From Chloroflexota bacterium (GTDB taxonomy: Bacteria > Chloroflexota > Dehalococcoidia > SHYB01): DNA of 64,000 nt. The stretch covers positions 1 to 64,000 of the forward strand of contig VGPF01000001.1 of assembly GCA_016875535.1 (NCBI GenBank), in the 5' to 3' direction. Position numbers and translations under genes: made by a program. Under the pieces are notes generated by a model. It did not search any database and was not told the DNA's origin. It worked only from the letters and a program-made list of their open reading frames with translations. Positions 15,346 through 23,884 of the stretch are shown here, piece after piece; position 1 is the stretch's first letter; every line of letters starts with the position of its first letter.

Positions 15346-17679
15346 TCAGTCCGGCCACGTGATGACGTTTCCGGCTTTCAACGCCGTCATTTCCTCTGAA
15401 GAATAGCCGAGGGCGGCCATGATCTCCTGGGTGTGCTGGCCGATGACGGGCGGCGCGCGCTCGATGCGGCCCGGCGTCTCCGAAAAGTTGATCATGTGCC
15501 CATTCTCGCGCATCTTGCCATAGACGGCGTGGGTGTATTCGACGGCCAGGCCGTTGACGAGGTTCTCCGGGTCCATCAAGAGGTCCTTGCCGCCATCCCG
15601 GCTCGCGATCTCACAGGGAACGCCTGCGCGATCGAGCGTTGAGAAGACCTCGCTCGCTGTCTTCTTCGCGAACCAGCCTTCAAGGAGCGCGGCGAGCCGG
15701 GCGGCGTGATCGCGGCGCGCCTCAGGCGTGGCGAAGCGGGCATCGTTCGCCAGGCGCAGGTCGCTGAGGGCCGAGCAGAGGGCCCGCCAGTGGCCTTCGT
15801 TCAGGCAGGCGATGGCGAGCCAGCCGTCGCCCGCCTGGTAGAGGCGGTAGAGCGGTCCGAAGCCGGTCTGGGCCTTATCGAGCTTGTGCCGCTTCATTGG
15901 GCCATCGGGGCCGATGATGACATCGGAGTTGTAATAGAGTCCGCAGTTTAAAAGATTCGTGTCTACGAACTGGCCCTTGCCCGTCCGCTCCCGGTAGTAG
16001 AGGGCCATCAGCACGCCGATGACGGACTGAAGGGCGTTGCCGGTATCGCACATGCCGAAGCGGTACCAGACGGGCGGGTTGCCTTCGCCGCCCGCCTCGA
16101 TCTCCAGGCCGCACATCGCCTGGAAGACCTGGTCGAAGCCGGGGAAGTGCGCGCGCGGGCCGGTGATGCCGTAGGCGGGCGTGTGGCAGTAGATAAGGCT
16201 GGGGTTCAATCCCTTCGCGGTGGCGTAATCAATCTTCAGCCGCTCGGCTACGCCCGGGCGGAAGTTGTGGTGGATGACGTCCACGGTGCGCATGAGGCGA
16301 TGGGCGATCTCAAGCCCCTCGGGGCGCTTGAGGTCCACGGCGATATCGCGCTTGCCGCGCTGGCAGCCGTTGAAGGGCATCGTGGCGGGGCGCATCTGGT
16401 CGCCTTCGATGGCCTCCAGCTTGATGACCTCCGCGCCGAGATCTGCGAGGACCATGGGGCCGAAGGGACCTGCGAGGAAGTTGCCGAAATCGAGGACGCG
16501 GATGCCTTCCAGGGCGTGGCGCCGCTTCGGTCCGCGCGCGGCTCTTCCTTGCATCGCTTGGGAGTGGGGCATCGCGGCATCGCGCCAACGCTTCGCGAGG
16601 CTATCGAGACTTGCCGTGTGCCGGCCTACCAGGGGAGCGGGGCCCTGCACCTGCGCGGGAGCCTCGTGCAGATTGATGGTGACGCCGATCTGCTTCGTGG
16701 GGCCGATCACCGGGTCAATCACATCGGCGACGGCCTTGTTATGGATGACCTGCGGATCGCTAAAGGCGTCCTGGATGTATTGGATGGGGCCGATGGGGAT
16801 CTCGGCGGCCCAGAAGCGCTGAAGGAGCTCCTTGCGCGGGATCTTGCGGAAGGCATCGCGCAGCATCATGTCCTGGGGAGAGCCCGGCGGCGCTTGGAAG
16901 AGGTTCCCTTCCTGGGGCGCCAGGCCCAGGATGCGCCACTGGACGCTGCGATCGCGCCCTCGGCCGCCCGCCATCTGCATCGAATGCACCCATGAACCGT
17001 CGGCGCACTGGAAGATGGCGGGCTGGGTCGCCTTCTGGATGCTCATCCAGTTGTCCATCTTCTCCGCCCACTGCCAGAGCTGTGTGGTAAAGGCAAGGAC
17101 ACCTTGATAGAGGGACGTTTCTACCCACTGGCCCTTTCCCGTCAGCTCCCGCACGTAGAGGGCGGCGGCGATGCCGATGGCGGCGAGATAGGAGGCGGCG
17201 AAACTGGGAAATGGATGGAAGAGGAAGATAGGGCCATCGCGCCAGCCCGCCTGCTCGTACTGCTGGCCGGAGCGGGCCTGAACGAGGGCGTCTATCCCAG
17301 GGCGGCCGGCGTGTTTACTTGTACGCGGGTAGCCGGTGACGGAGCAGTAGACGAGGGCCGGGTGCGCTCTGCGAAGCGCGGCGTAGTCGAGGCCGAGGCG
17401 ACGCATCACGCCGGGAGAGAAGCTCTCTATCAAGACGTCCGCGCCGGAGACGAGCTTTAGGAAAGCAGCTTTCCCGGAAGGAGACTTCAGGTCAAGGACG
17501 ACGCTCTTCTTGCCCCGGTTCCAGACGGTGTAGCCGCCGTAGCTGCGGAAGGGGTCGCCGCCGGGCGGCTCGATCTTGATAACCTCCGCCCCCTGGTCGG
17601 AGAGCGTCATGGTCGCCAGAGGGCCGGCAACGCCCCAGGAGAGATCGAGGATACGGACGCCTTGGAGTGGGCCGGGCAT
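15346..17679 (-). CDS. Two-domain CaiB/BaiF CoA transferase fusion
   Basis: A 777-residue protein with two consecutive family-III CoA transferase domains, about 1-375 and 388-777, each opening with the motif pair (L)xGxRxLDL/F and GAEVIK. In domain 2 the nucleophile Asp545 (GMCDTGNA) stands 25 residues before GKGQ. In domain 1 the aligned position is Ser159 (HPFPSFAAS), so domain 1 is predicted catalytically inactive. CaiB enzymes work as interlocked dimers, so the fusion may form a pseudo-heterodimer with one active site. Forms an operon with the SDR at 14513-15322. Confidence 0.9.
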   Translation of the reverse strand: MPGPLQGVRILDLSWGVAGPLATMTLSDQGAEVIKIEPPGGDPFRSYGGYTVWNRGKKSVVLDLKSPSGKAAFLKLVSGADVLIESFSPGVMRRLGLDYAALRRAHPALVYCSVTGYPRTSKHAGRPGIDALVQARSGQQYEQAGWRDGPIFLFHPFPSFAASYLAAIGIAAALYVRELTGKGQWVETSLYQGVLAFTTQLWQWAEKMDNWMSIQKATQPAIFQCADGSWVHSMQMAGGRGRDRSVQWRILGLAPQEGNLFQAPPGSPQDMMLRDAFRKIPRKELLQRFWAAEIPIGPIQYIQDAFSDPQVIHNKAVADVIDPVIGPTKQIGVTINLHEAPAQVQGPAPLVGRHTASLDSLAKRWRDAAMPHSQAMQGRAARGPKRRHALEGIRVLDFGNFLAGPFGPMVLADLGAEVIKLEAIEGDQMRPATMPFNGCQRGKRDIAVDLKRPEGLEIAHRLMRTVDVIHHNFRPGVAERLKIDYATAKGLNPSLIYCHTPAYGITGPRAHFPGFDQVFQAMCGLEIEAGGEGNPPVWYRFGMCDTGNALQSVIGVLMALYYRERTGKGQFVDTNLLNCGLYYNSDVIIGPDGPMKRHKLDKAQTGFGPLYRLYQAGDGWLAIACLNEGHWRALCSALSDLRLANDARFATPEARRDHAARLAALLEGWFAKKTASEVFSTLDRAGVPCEIASRDGGKDLLMDPENLVNGLAVEYTHAVYGKMRENGHMINFSETPGRIERAPPVIGQHTQEIMAALGYSSEEMTALKAGNVITWPD

Positions 17680-17756
17680 CGCTAGCTCCTACCTTTCCCT
17701 TGCATGGCGACAGCGCCAAAGGCAATCCCCGCCGGCGAGCAAAAGTCGCCAGACAT

Positions 17757-17794
17757 CCCCCTCTCTTTTCTTCTCTCCCGCCGGGGGAGAGAAG
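17757..17794 (+). repeat. Dispersed palindromic repeat, family 1
   Basis: Upstream of the fusion CoA transferase. CCCCCTCTCTTTTCTTCTCT, then a CTCTCCC/GGGAGAG hairpin. It matches the reverse complements of the copies at 42647 and 56010 almost base for base. Confidence 0.75.
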
Positions 17795-17907
17795 AGGAGA
17801 CGCGGGATGAGGAGGCCGGTTAGGGGGCCGGGCATGAGGACTCCGTGAGAAGAGTGTGCGCGGGCCAGCGTACGAGATGCGACGGCGAAAGTCCAGGGGC
17901 GGAGCGC

Positions 17908-19341
17908 CTATGAGAGGCCCCGCGAGGCCTGCTCCTTCTTGCGCTCCGCGTACCGCTGCCTGGCCGTATCCGGGATGAAAAAGACGAGCCCGATGGAGAG
18001 AAAGACCAAGATCGAGAGCGCGAGAAAGATGCGCTCAAGCCCCTCGCCCTTGTCCGAAAAGTGGCTGAGGACGATGACGACCATGGCGGCGCCGACGATG
18101 CCGCCGACGTTGCGGAAGACGCCTCGCACCCCGGAGATGCTGGAGATCTTCCCTGGAATCACATCGAGCGCGGCGTTGTTCGAAGCGGGCGCGCCGATGC
18201 CGAGGCCGACGCCGGTGATCACCATGATGATGGAAAGCCAGGCGACGTTTGGGATGCCGAGGTCGCGAAGGCCGAGGCCCAGGAGGAAGAGTCCGCAGGC
18301 GATGATCGTGACCCCCACCACCATGGGGCGGCGGTAGCCGAGGCGGATGAGCGCCACACTGCTGACGATGGAGAGCAGCACGAGCGCGATGGACCTGACC
18401 GTAAGGATCAAGCCGCTGGTGGAGGGGCTCATCCCATAGCCGACCTGCGCGTAATAGGGGATGAAGGAGAAGGTGCCGACGGTGAAGAGGCCGAAGATGA
18501 ATTGCTGGATGTTCGCCATCAGGAGGGGCCAGGACTTCAGCAGCTGGACTTCCACCATCGGCGAGGGGGTACGAGCCTCGTGGCGCACGAACGCGATGAG
18601 CGAGAGCAGCCCGAGCGAGGCAAAGGCGATGGGCAGCGGATCGCTCATCGCGTTCGGATGGTTTGACCAGAAGGTGACGGCGTAGAGGAGCAGCGCTATC
18701 CCCAAGCCGAAGAGAGCCACGCCCAGCCAATCAATAGCAAGACGCCGCTTCGCTCGGTCGCTCTGGGGCAGAAGGCGGAGGCCGATGAAGAAGACGGCTA
18801 CGGCGATGGGCACATTCACGAAGAAGAGCCACCGCCAGCTCAGGTGCGTGATGATGACGCCGCCGATGTTGGGTCCGATGATGGTCCCGATAGTCAGGAT
18901 CGTGGTGAAGAGCCCGATGGCCGTCTGCCGCCTCTGGCCGAAGATATCGCTGGCGATGCCGATGGCCACGGGCAGGAAGACGCCCGCGCCGATGCCCTGG
19001 ATCCCGCGGAGGACGATGAGGACGTAGACGTTCAGCGCGAAGCCGAGGGCGAGGGAGCTCCCGGCAAAGAGCGCCAGCGCCCAGAGGAAGAGTTTCCGAT
19101 TGCCCAGCTCATCGCCCAGGTTCCCGGCCACGGGCATCACGATGGTCTGCACCAGGGCATAGACGTTGATGACCCAGCCGATCCAGCCGACGGTGGTGTC
19201 CAGCTCCTCTTCCAAAGTCGGCAGGCCCACGGCCACGATGGTGCTGGCCATAGTGGACATGAAGAGCGCCACAGCCACAACGGCGAAGACGGCGTAGTTG
19301 CGCCGCTCGGTTTCCGTCGCCCGCGCGAATGCCCGCATCAT
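17908..19341 (-). CDS. MFS transporter, DHA2-type drug:H+ antiporter family
   Basis: The 477 residues contain about 14 hydrophobic segments, as expected of DHA2 exporters. It opens FAVVAVALFMSTMASTIVAVGL with a family motif-D-like region, then GNLGDELGNRKLFLW (motif A) and LRGIQGIGAGVFLPVAIGIA (motif C-like). Start ATG 19341 (followed by a second ATG) has GGAGG upstream. It probably exports hydrophobic compounds from the cytoplasm. It is divergent from the thiolase-like gene at 19506. No local regulator gene is adjacent. Confidence 0.9.
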   Translation of the reverse strand: MMRAFARATETERRNYAVFAVVAVALFMSTMASTIVAVGLPTLEEELDTTVGWIGWVINVYALVQTIVMPVAGNLGDELGNRKLFLWALALFAGSSLALGFALNVYVLIVLRGIQGIGAGVFLPVAIGIASDIFGQRRQTAIGLFTTILTIGTIIGPNIGGVIITHLSWRWLFFVNVPIAVAVFFIGLRLLPQSDRAKRRLAIDWLGVALFGLGIALLLYAVTFWSNHPNAMSDPLPIAFASLGLLSLIAFVRHEARTPSPMVEVQLLKSWPLLMANIQQFIFGLFTVGTFSFIPYYAQVGYGMSPSTSGLILTVRSIALVLLSIVSSVALIRLGYRRPMVVGVTIIACGLFLLGLGLRDLGIPNVAWLSIIMVITGVGLGIGAPASNNAALDVIPGKISSISGVRGVFRNVGGIVGAAMVVIVLSHFSDKGEGLERIFLALSILVFLSIGLVFFIPDTARQRYAERKKEQASRGLS

Positions 19342-19505
19342 CACGCACGCCTCCGCTTCGATCCCCGCTATGGTAGTGGGTGCATCGAAGGCGCGCGTCA
19401 GGCCGTCCGGCGGCAGCCCGCAGCGCGGCCAGGGGCGCGCCGAGAGCGGTTGAAGCGGCGCGCGCATCTGGGTATAGTGGCGGCACTGTCCCTGTGGAGG
19501 CGCTC

Positions 19506-20663
19506 ATGACTATCACGGCACTGCGCGATAAGGCGGCCATCGTCGGCATCGGCGAGACGGAGTATGTGAAGAAGAGCCCGCGCACCATCCAATCGCTGGT
19601 CTTTGAGGCGGTGGAGAAGGCCTGCGCCGATGCGGGCATCACGCCCAAGGACCTGGACGGCTTCGTCCAGTGCTCGAGCGGCGGCGTCTCCGTCCCCACG
19701 ATGCACTTCATCACGAACTATGACCCGAAGGAAGTCACCTTCGCGGCCACGGCACCCTTCGGCGGCGGCACCGGCGTGAACGCGGCGGCGGGCCTGGCGG
19801 CCATGGCCGTGAACAGCGGCATGTGCAACTATGTGGTGGTCTGGCACGGGCTGGCCTGGGGCTCCATGAGCCAGATCCCCGGCGATATCCACGACCGCAT
19901 CCCGATGAAGCACGACTTCGAGACGCCCTACGGCTGGTTCGGCCAGCCCTCCCACCTGGCGATGCTGGCGCGGCGGCACATGCACGAATACGGCACCACG
20001 CAGGACCAGCTGGGCATGGTGGCGGTGGCGCACCGCAAGCACGCCATCCTGAACGGCAACGCCGTGATGCGCGCGCCGCTCACCCTGGCCGATTACCATT
20101 CCTCGCGCTGGGTCTCGGAGCCCTTCCACCTGCTCGATTGCTGCCTCATCAACGACGGCGCGGGCGCCTATATCATCGCCTCGGCAGACCGGGCAAAGAG
20201 CCTGCGCAAGAAGCCCGTCTACGTCATGGGGCTTGGCATCGCGCCGGGACACCGGACAGAGTTCTGGGCGCAGAACCCCGTTATCACACAGACGGCGGCG
20301 GTGGACTCCGCGCCGCGCGCCTACAAGATGGCGGGCGTTGGGCCCAAGGACGTTGATTTCTTCCAGACCTATGATTGCTTCACCTGGACCGTCATCTCCA
20401 CCCTGGAAGACCACGGCTTCTGCAAGAAGGGCGAAGGCGGGCCCTTCGTGGAGGGCGGGCGGATCGAGATCGGCGGCGAGCTGCCGGTGAACACCCACGG
20501 CGGCATGCTCTCGCAGTCCTACATGCAGGGGATGAACCACGTCATCGAATCGGTGCGGCAGCTGCGCGGCGAGGCAGGCAAAGCCCAGGTGAAGGACGCC
20601 GAGATCGGCCTGGTGGGCGGCTACGCGGGCTCCACCTACGCCAGCCTGATTCTGCGCCGATAA
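19506..20663 (+). CDS. Thiolase-like protein lacking the nucleophilic Cys (SCP-x/Ltp2 type)
   Basis: A 385-residue member of the lipid-transfer-protein thiolase group, starting at ATG 19506 after GGAGG. The N-terminal IVGIGETEY and the DAGI/DLDGF region are typical. The position of the thiolase Cys is occupied by a Gly run (APFGGGTGVNAA), and the GHP motif near the end by NTHGGMLSQSYMQG, so classical thiolysis is unlikely. Tyr in QTYDCFTW and in SQSYMQG are conserved with the two other thiolase-like proteins of the window (47353 and 52625). No DUF35 partner lies next to it. Probably acts on branched-chain acyl-CoAs; a retro-aldol role is inferred. Confidence 0.88.
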   Translation: MTITALRDKAAIVGIGETEYVKKSPRTIQSLVFEAVEKACADAGITPKDLDGFVQCSSGGVSVPTMHFITNYDPKEVTFAATAPFGGGTGVNAAAGLAAMAVNSGMCNYVVVWHGLAWGSMSQIPGDIHDRIPMKHDFETPYGWFGQPSHLAMLARRHMHEYGTTQDQLGMVAVAHRKHAILNGNAVMRAPLTLADYHSSRWVSEPFHLLDCCLINDGAGAYIIASADRAKSLRKKPVYVMGLGIAPGHRTEFWAQNPVITQTAAVDSAPRAYKMAGVGPKDVDFFQTYDCFTWTVISTLEDHGFCKKGEGGPFVEGGRIEIGGELPVNTHGGMLSQSYMQGMNHVIESVRQLRGEAGKAQVKDAEIGLVGGYAGSTYASLILRR

Positions 20664-20670
20664 AATAAGA

Positions 20671-20698
20671 GCGCGGCCCGGGTGAACCCGGGCCGCGC
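20671..20698 (-). terminator. Terminator of the cupredoxin gene
   Basis: A 12-bp perfect stem GCGCGGCCCGGG/CCCGGGCCGCGC with a 4-base loop. On the minus strand it is followed by TCTTATTTTA. It serves the gene ending at 20732; on the plus strand there is no T run. Confidence 0.7.
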
Positions 20699-20731
20699 CC
20701 ACTCATCAGTGGGGACAGGCGTCCCGTACCG

Positions 20732-21160
20732 CTATTTCACTTCGATGGCCGCCGCCATGCCGCCCTGGTAGTGGCCCACCAGGTTGCAGATCAGTAGGTA
20801 CTTGCCCGCATCCAGCTTGAAGGTCTGCTTTTTGGACTTGCCCTTCTTGAGGCTGTTCTCGTTGATGCGCCCGATGACCGTAACTTTGGACTCGTCCGCC
20901 TTGCCGTTGGCAGTGGGCAGGCCATTCGCGGCCAGGTCCGTCTTCACGATGGCAAGCTCGTGGGGGATCTTCCCCGCGTTCTTCGCATCGAACTCGATGC
21001 TGCCTGGGACGAAGGTGGTCTTCGCGGAAGCGATTTTGAACTCACTCAGCGTCACCTTCGCCGTCTGCTTTTTCTCCTTCGCGCCCGTGGTGACGAGCAG
21101 CAGCGCCGCCGCGAGCATCGCCACCCCAAGGATCATGCCGAACTTCTTCAGTGCTTTCAC
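20732..21160 (-). CDS. Secreted cupredoxin-like blue copper protein
   Basis: A 142-residue exported protein starting at GTG 21160 behind AGGAGG. Residues about 7-26 form a signal peptide or membrane anchor. The mature part has the cupredoxin layout with probable copper ligands His67 (IPHELA), Cys125, His130 and Met135 (LLICNLVGHYQGGM), like sulfocyanin/plastocyanin-type domains. It likely carries electrons at the outer face of the membrane. It is the last gene of the ArsR-led run and ends at a hairpin terminator. Confidence 0.87.
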   Translation of the reverse strand: MKALKKFGMILGVAMLAAALLLVTTGAKEKKQTAKVTLSEFKIASAKTTFVPGSIEFDAKNAGKIPHELAIVKTDLAANGLPTANGKADESKVTVIGRINENSLKKGKSKKQTFKLDAGKYLLICNLVGHYQGGMAAAIEVK

Positions 21161-21231
21161 AAGTCCTCCTCGTGGAATCGGCGTCCCGTGACCGGGACGC
21201 CGATGAGTAAGTATAGCACTGAGCCGCGCGG

Positions 21232-21681
21232 TTATCCGCCTTGGTTCGCCTCGAGATTGGCCTTGAGCTGCTTAAGGTCTCTGGTGATGTTGCGCTTCAC
21301 CATCATGGCCATGAGCGGGCGTGTCAGCCAGGCGACGAAGCCGGTCATGCCGCCCCGGATGCGGATCCTCGCCCGCGTCCCTCCATCCGCAGGCTCGAAG
21401 GTATACGTGACGCGCATGGGGAAGGGGCTCTTCACCGATCGCATGTCCAGAACCCGTTCAGGCTGATAGTCGGCGACTTCGAGGATATAGTCCACGCGCT
21501 TGCCCATGAAATAGGCGATGCGCTCCACCTGCATCCCCTTGGCCACGGGCCCAGGCGTGCGCTTCTTCGACTCCTTGATCCCCGCTATCCAGTCGCGCTC
21601 CCGCTCGGGGTCCGTGGCATAGGCGGCCACAGCGGCCGCCGGGCGGCGGATGAGCGCTGTTGCAGAGACATCAATAGGCAT
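21232..21681 (-). CDS. SRPBCC family protein (polyketide cyclase/START-like)
   Basis: A 149-residue START-like fold. The N-terminal IDVSATALIRRPAAAVAAYA followed by a Trp (RDWIAGI) and the central IAYFMGKRVDYILEVADY and TYTFEPADGGTRARIRIRG strands are typical of the polyketide-cyclase-like SRPBCC subgroup. The C-terminal helix is amphipathic. GGGAGG precedes the ATG. These proteins bind hydrophobic ligands; no catalytic residue can be named. Part of the same-strand run from the ArsR gene. Confidence 0.82.
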   Translation of the reverse strand: MPIDVSATALIRRPAAAVAAYATDPERERDWIAGIKESKKRTPGPVAKGMQVERIAYFMGKRVDYILEVADYQPERVLDMRSVKSPFPMRVTYTFEPADGGTRARIRIRGGMTGFVAWLTRPLMAMMVKRNITRDLKQLKANLEANQGG

Positions 21682-21762
21682 ACAACCTCCCGGGATGCGC
21701 GCCGCCTCCGCGCGGGCGCGGAGGCGGCGCGTGCATGCTTCCTTGGGCGAATCCCTCGCTCG

Positions 21763-22122
21763 CTACTGCATCGAACCGGTCTTGATAAGGCCGATCGCCT
21801 GTCCTCCGGGCGTCGCGAACATCGCGATGGTGGGGCCGCCGGGGACGGCCATCGTCTTCATCAGGACCTTGCCGCCGGCGTTCTTGGCCTTGGCGAGGTA
21901 GGCGTCCGGGTCGTCAACCTGCACGTAGAAGGTGACCATGGCGGGCGCGCCGTCCATCGTTTGCCCGATGCCTCCATCAATGCCGCCCTTGCCCGCCTTC
22001 ACCTCTGTGTAGTTCATCTCCTTGTGGAAGGTGTACTTCCAATCGAAGACCTTCGCGAAGAAGGCCTGCGTCTTCTTCGCATCCTTCGCCTGCACTTCGA
22101 ACCAAACAACGGGATTCGCCAT
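21763..22122 (-). CDS. VOC family (glyoxalase/bleomycin-resistance fold) protein
   Basis: The 119 residues form two beta-alpha-beta-beta-beta modules: PVVWFEVQAKDAKKTQAFFA with FDWKYTF, and VTFYVQVDDPDAYLAKAKN with TPGGQAIGL. The first metal-ligand position, usually His, is Trp/Phe here and the last is Gly, so metal-dependent catalysis is doubtful. AAGGAG lies before the ATG. It resembles the small VOC proteins commonly clustered with AHSA1 proteins and ArsR regulators, as here. Confidence 0.84.
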   Translation of the reverse strand: MANPVVWFEVQAKDAKKTQAFFAKVFDWKYTFHKEMNYTEVKAGKGGIDGGIGQTMDGAPAMVTFYVQVDDPDAYLAKAKNAGGKVLMKTMAVPGGPTIAMFATPGGQAIGLIKTGSMQ

Positions 22123-22182
22123 CGCGCTCCTTTTTTCGGGCAGGCCTGAGGCCGGCCCCGCTACGGGATGTTTTTGAGAACG

Positions 22183-22644
22183 TTACATCTGCCTGGGCTT
22201 GTGGTTGGGGTCCAGGCCCGGGTCGCCTCCCGTGGCGGCAACGGCCAGGCGGTTGAGGTACATCGTCCAGCCTTCCTTGTGCGGCGCCATGGCCGGCTCG
22301 GGAAGGCCCGTGTGCCGCAGCTTCACCAGCGTCTCGCTCCCCTGGGGGATAAGGTCAATCTCCACCCGCGATGAGCCGGGGCGGATCGGATTGTCCGCCG
22401 CCTCCCAGCCCCACGTGAAGACGACACGCTTGTTCGGCACCACTTCAACGTATTCGCCCTTCGCCACATCGCGCTCGTTGAAGATCACGCGGTAGATCCC
22501 GCACGGGCGCGGGTCGAGCTCAGCCCTGTTTCCCTTCCACTTGTGGTACTTCTTCGGGTCCGTCAGAAGCTGGAAGATCGTCTCCGGCTTCGCCTTGATG
22601 CGGACCTCCATCTCGATCGCCTTCGCCTCACCGACCTTCGGCAT
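22183..22644 (-). CDS. AHSA1/SRPBCC domain protein
   Basis: A 153-residue activator-of-Hsp90-ATPase-1-like domain. IEMEVRIKAKPETIFQLLTDP opens the fold; GIYRVIF, RVVFTWGWE and TLVKLRHTGLP form the sheet; and HKEGWTMYLNRL is the C-terminal helix with the usual Gly-Trp. It overlaps the ArsR gene by 17 bases, an arrangement seen very often for ArsR-AHSA1 pairs, suggesting the two proteins serve one response. The ligand is unknown. Confidence 0.88.
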   Translation of the reverse strand: MPKVGEAKAIEMEVRIKAKPETIFQLLTDPKKYHKWKGNRAELDPRPCGIYRVIFNERDVAKGEYVEVVPNKRVVFTWGWEAADNPIRPGSSRVEIDLIPQGSETLVKLRHTGLPEPAMAPHKEGWTMYLNRLAVAATGGDPGLDPNHKPRQM

Positions 22645-22951
22645 CCTGCTTGCTCCTTTCTTCTTCTTCGGCCGCCTCTTTGAGCATCGTCAATCGTTCG
22701 ATCCAGAACTCCTCGATATATTCGCGCAATCCTTCGAGTCCTTCGGGCCTTGCCCTATACATGCGCCGCGTTCCTTCCTTTCGCACCGTCACCAGCCCGG
22801 CGTTCGCAAGCACCTGCAGATGCTGTGAGATTGCCGGGCGCGTCAGGTCGAAGAAGGCCGCGATCTCCCCTGCGGAGCGCTCGCGGTCTTTGACGAGCCG
22901 CAAGATCTCCCTTCGATTCGGTTCGGCGATGGCGTGCAAGGCATGCTCCAT
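22628..22951 (-). CDS. ArsR-family winged-helix transcriptional regulator
   Basis: The 107 residues start at ATG 22951; a GTG 4 codons upstream is an alternative, and neither has a clear ribosome-binding site, so the message may be nearly leaderless. The helix-turn-helix is RSAGEIAAFFDLTRPAISQH followed by LQVLANAGLV and the wing TVRKEGTRRMYR. No cysteine metal site is present, so it belongs to the non-metal ArsR group that accompanies AHSA1 proteins and usually represses its own operon. It is divergent from an SDR gene, with repeats in the gap. Confidence 0.9.
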   Translation of the reverse strand: MEHALHAIAEPNRREILRLVKDRERSAGEIAAFFDLTRPAISQHLQVLANAGLVTVRKEGTRRMYRARPEGLEGLREYIEEFWIERLTMLKEAAEEEERSKQDAEGR

Positions 22952-22963
22952 AAGGCGGAGCAC

Positions 22964-22997
22964 ACGTTAGCATATACTTACGTTAGTGTCAGCTAAC
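22964..22997. promoter_or_regulatory. Candidate ArsR operator
   Basis: ACGTTAG occurs twice (22964-22970 and 22980-22986), and GTTAG-TGTCAG-CTAAC (22982-22997) is an inverted repeat. The cluster is AT-rich and directly abuts the regulator start, where an autoregulatory site would lie. Function is inferred. Confidence 0.4.
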
Positions 22998-23113
22998 TAT
23001 TCTCTCCAGATATAAACGCCCCTTCTTAAGCAACTCTCCAATCGTCGGGCTCGTGGACACAAAAGAGCGCGACTTCTAGAATGCCTTTGAGAAGCAAGGC
23101 TCCTGGAGCAACG

Positions 23114-23884
23114 ATGGACTACCTCGCAAAGCTCTCTCTCAAGGGCAAGACGGCGATCGTGGCAGGCGGCGGGCGCGGCATGGGCGAAGCAAGCGCCTTT
23201 GCCTTAGCCCAAGCAGGCGCGAAGGTGCTCGTCGCGGACTACAACCAGGCGCGCGCCGTGGACGTGGGCAGGCGCATCGCGAAGGAAGGCGGCACCGCCT
23301 TCGCCTTGCGCGCCGACCTGCGCGAGAAGGCGGACGTGGATGCCCTGGTCAAAGAGGCTGTGGAAAAGCACGGCGGCATTGATGTGCTGGTAAACGTGGC
23401 TGGGGGCATGTCGAAGTTCACCTATACGCCGACGACCGAATGGACCGACGAGGCGTGGGATTCCGTGGTGAACTTGAATCTGCGCTATGTCTTTCTCCTC
23501 TCCCGGGCAGTCCTCAAGACGATGGTGGCGCAAGGGCGCGGCGGCAGCATCGTGAACATCTCCTCCGTCGGCGGCCTGCGCGTCTCGCCTGGGATGGCGG
23601 CCTACGGCGCGGCCAAGGCCGGGATGATGCAGCTGACGCGCACCCTGGCGGCGGAGCACGGCAAAGACAACATCCGCGTGAACAGCATCGCGCCCGGGGT
23701 CATCCGCACGCCCATTATCGAAGCGAACTTGAAGCCGGAGCGGTCCAAGAGCCTGCCGCTGGGGCGCTTCGGCGAGGCCGATGAGATCGCCTCTATCGTC
23801 CTCTTCCTCGCCTCGCCGATGTCGTCCTACATCACCGGGGCAACCATCGTCGCCGATGGCGGGATGATCATCACGACGCCGTAG
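23114..23884 (+). CDS. Short-chain dehydrogenase/reductase
   Basis: A classical SDR of 256 residues. GGGRGMGEAS is the cofactor motif and VADYN at the end of beta-2 favours NAD(H). NVAGG replaces NNAG; the catalytic residues are Ser in ISSVGG and Tyr/Lys in YGAAK. It ends with GATIVADGGMIITTP. ATG 23114 is chosen because GGAG precedes it and the alternative 11 codons upstream adds non-family residues. Its 3' end overlaps the convergent pduX end by 14 bases. It is close to many 3-oxoacyl-ACP reductase-type enzymes, but the context suggests catabolic use. Confidence 0.9.
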   Translation: MDYLAKLSLKGKTAIVAGGGRGMGEASAFALAQAGAKVLVADYNQARAVDVGRRIAKEGGTAFALRADLREKADVDALVKEAVEKHGGIDVLVNVAGGMSKFTYTPTTEWTDEAWDSVVNLNLRYVFLLSRAVLKTMVAQGRGGSIVNISSVGGLRVSPGMAAYGAAKAGMMQLTRTLAAEHGKDNIRVNSIAPGVIRTPIIEANLKPERSKSLPLGRFGEADEIASIVLFLASPMSSYITGATIVADGGMIITTP

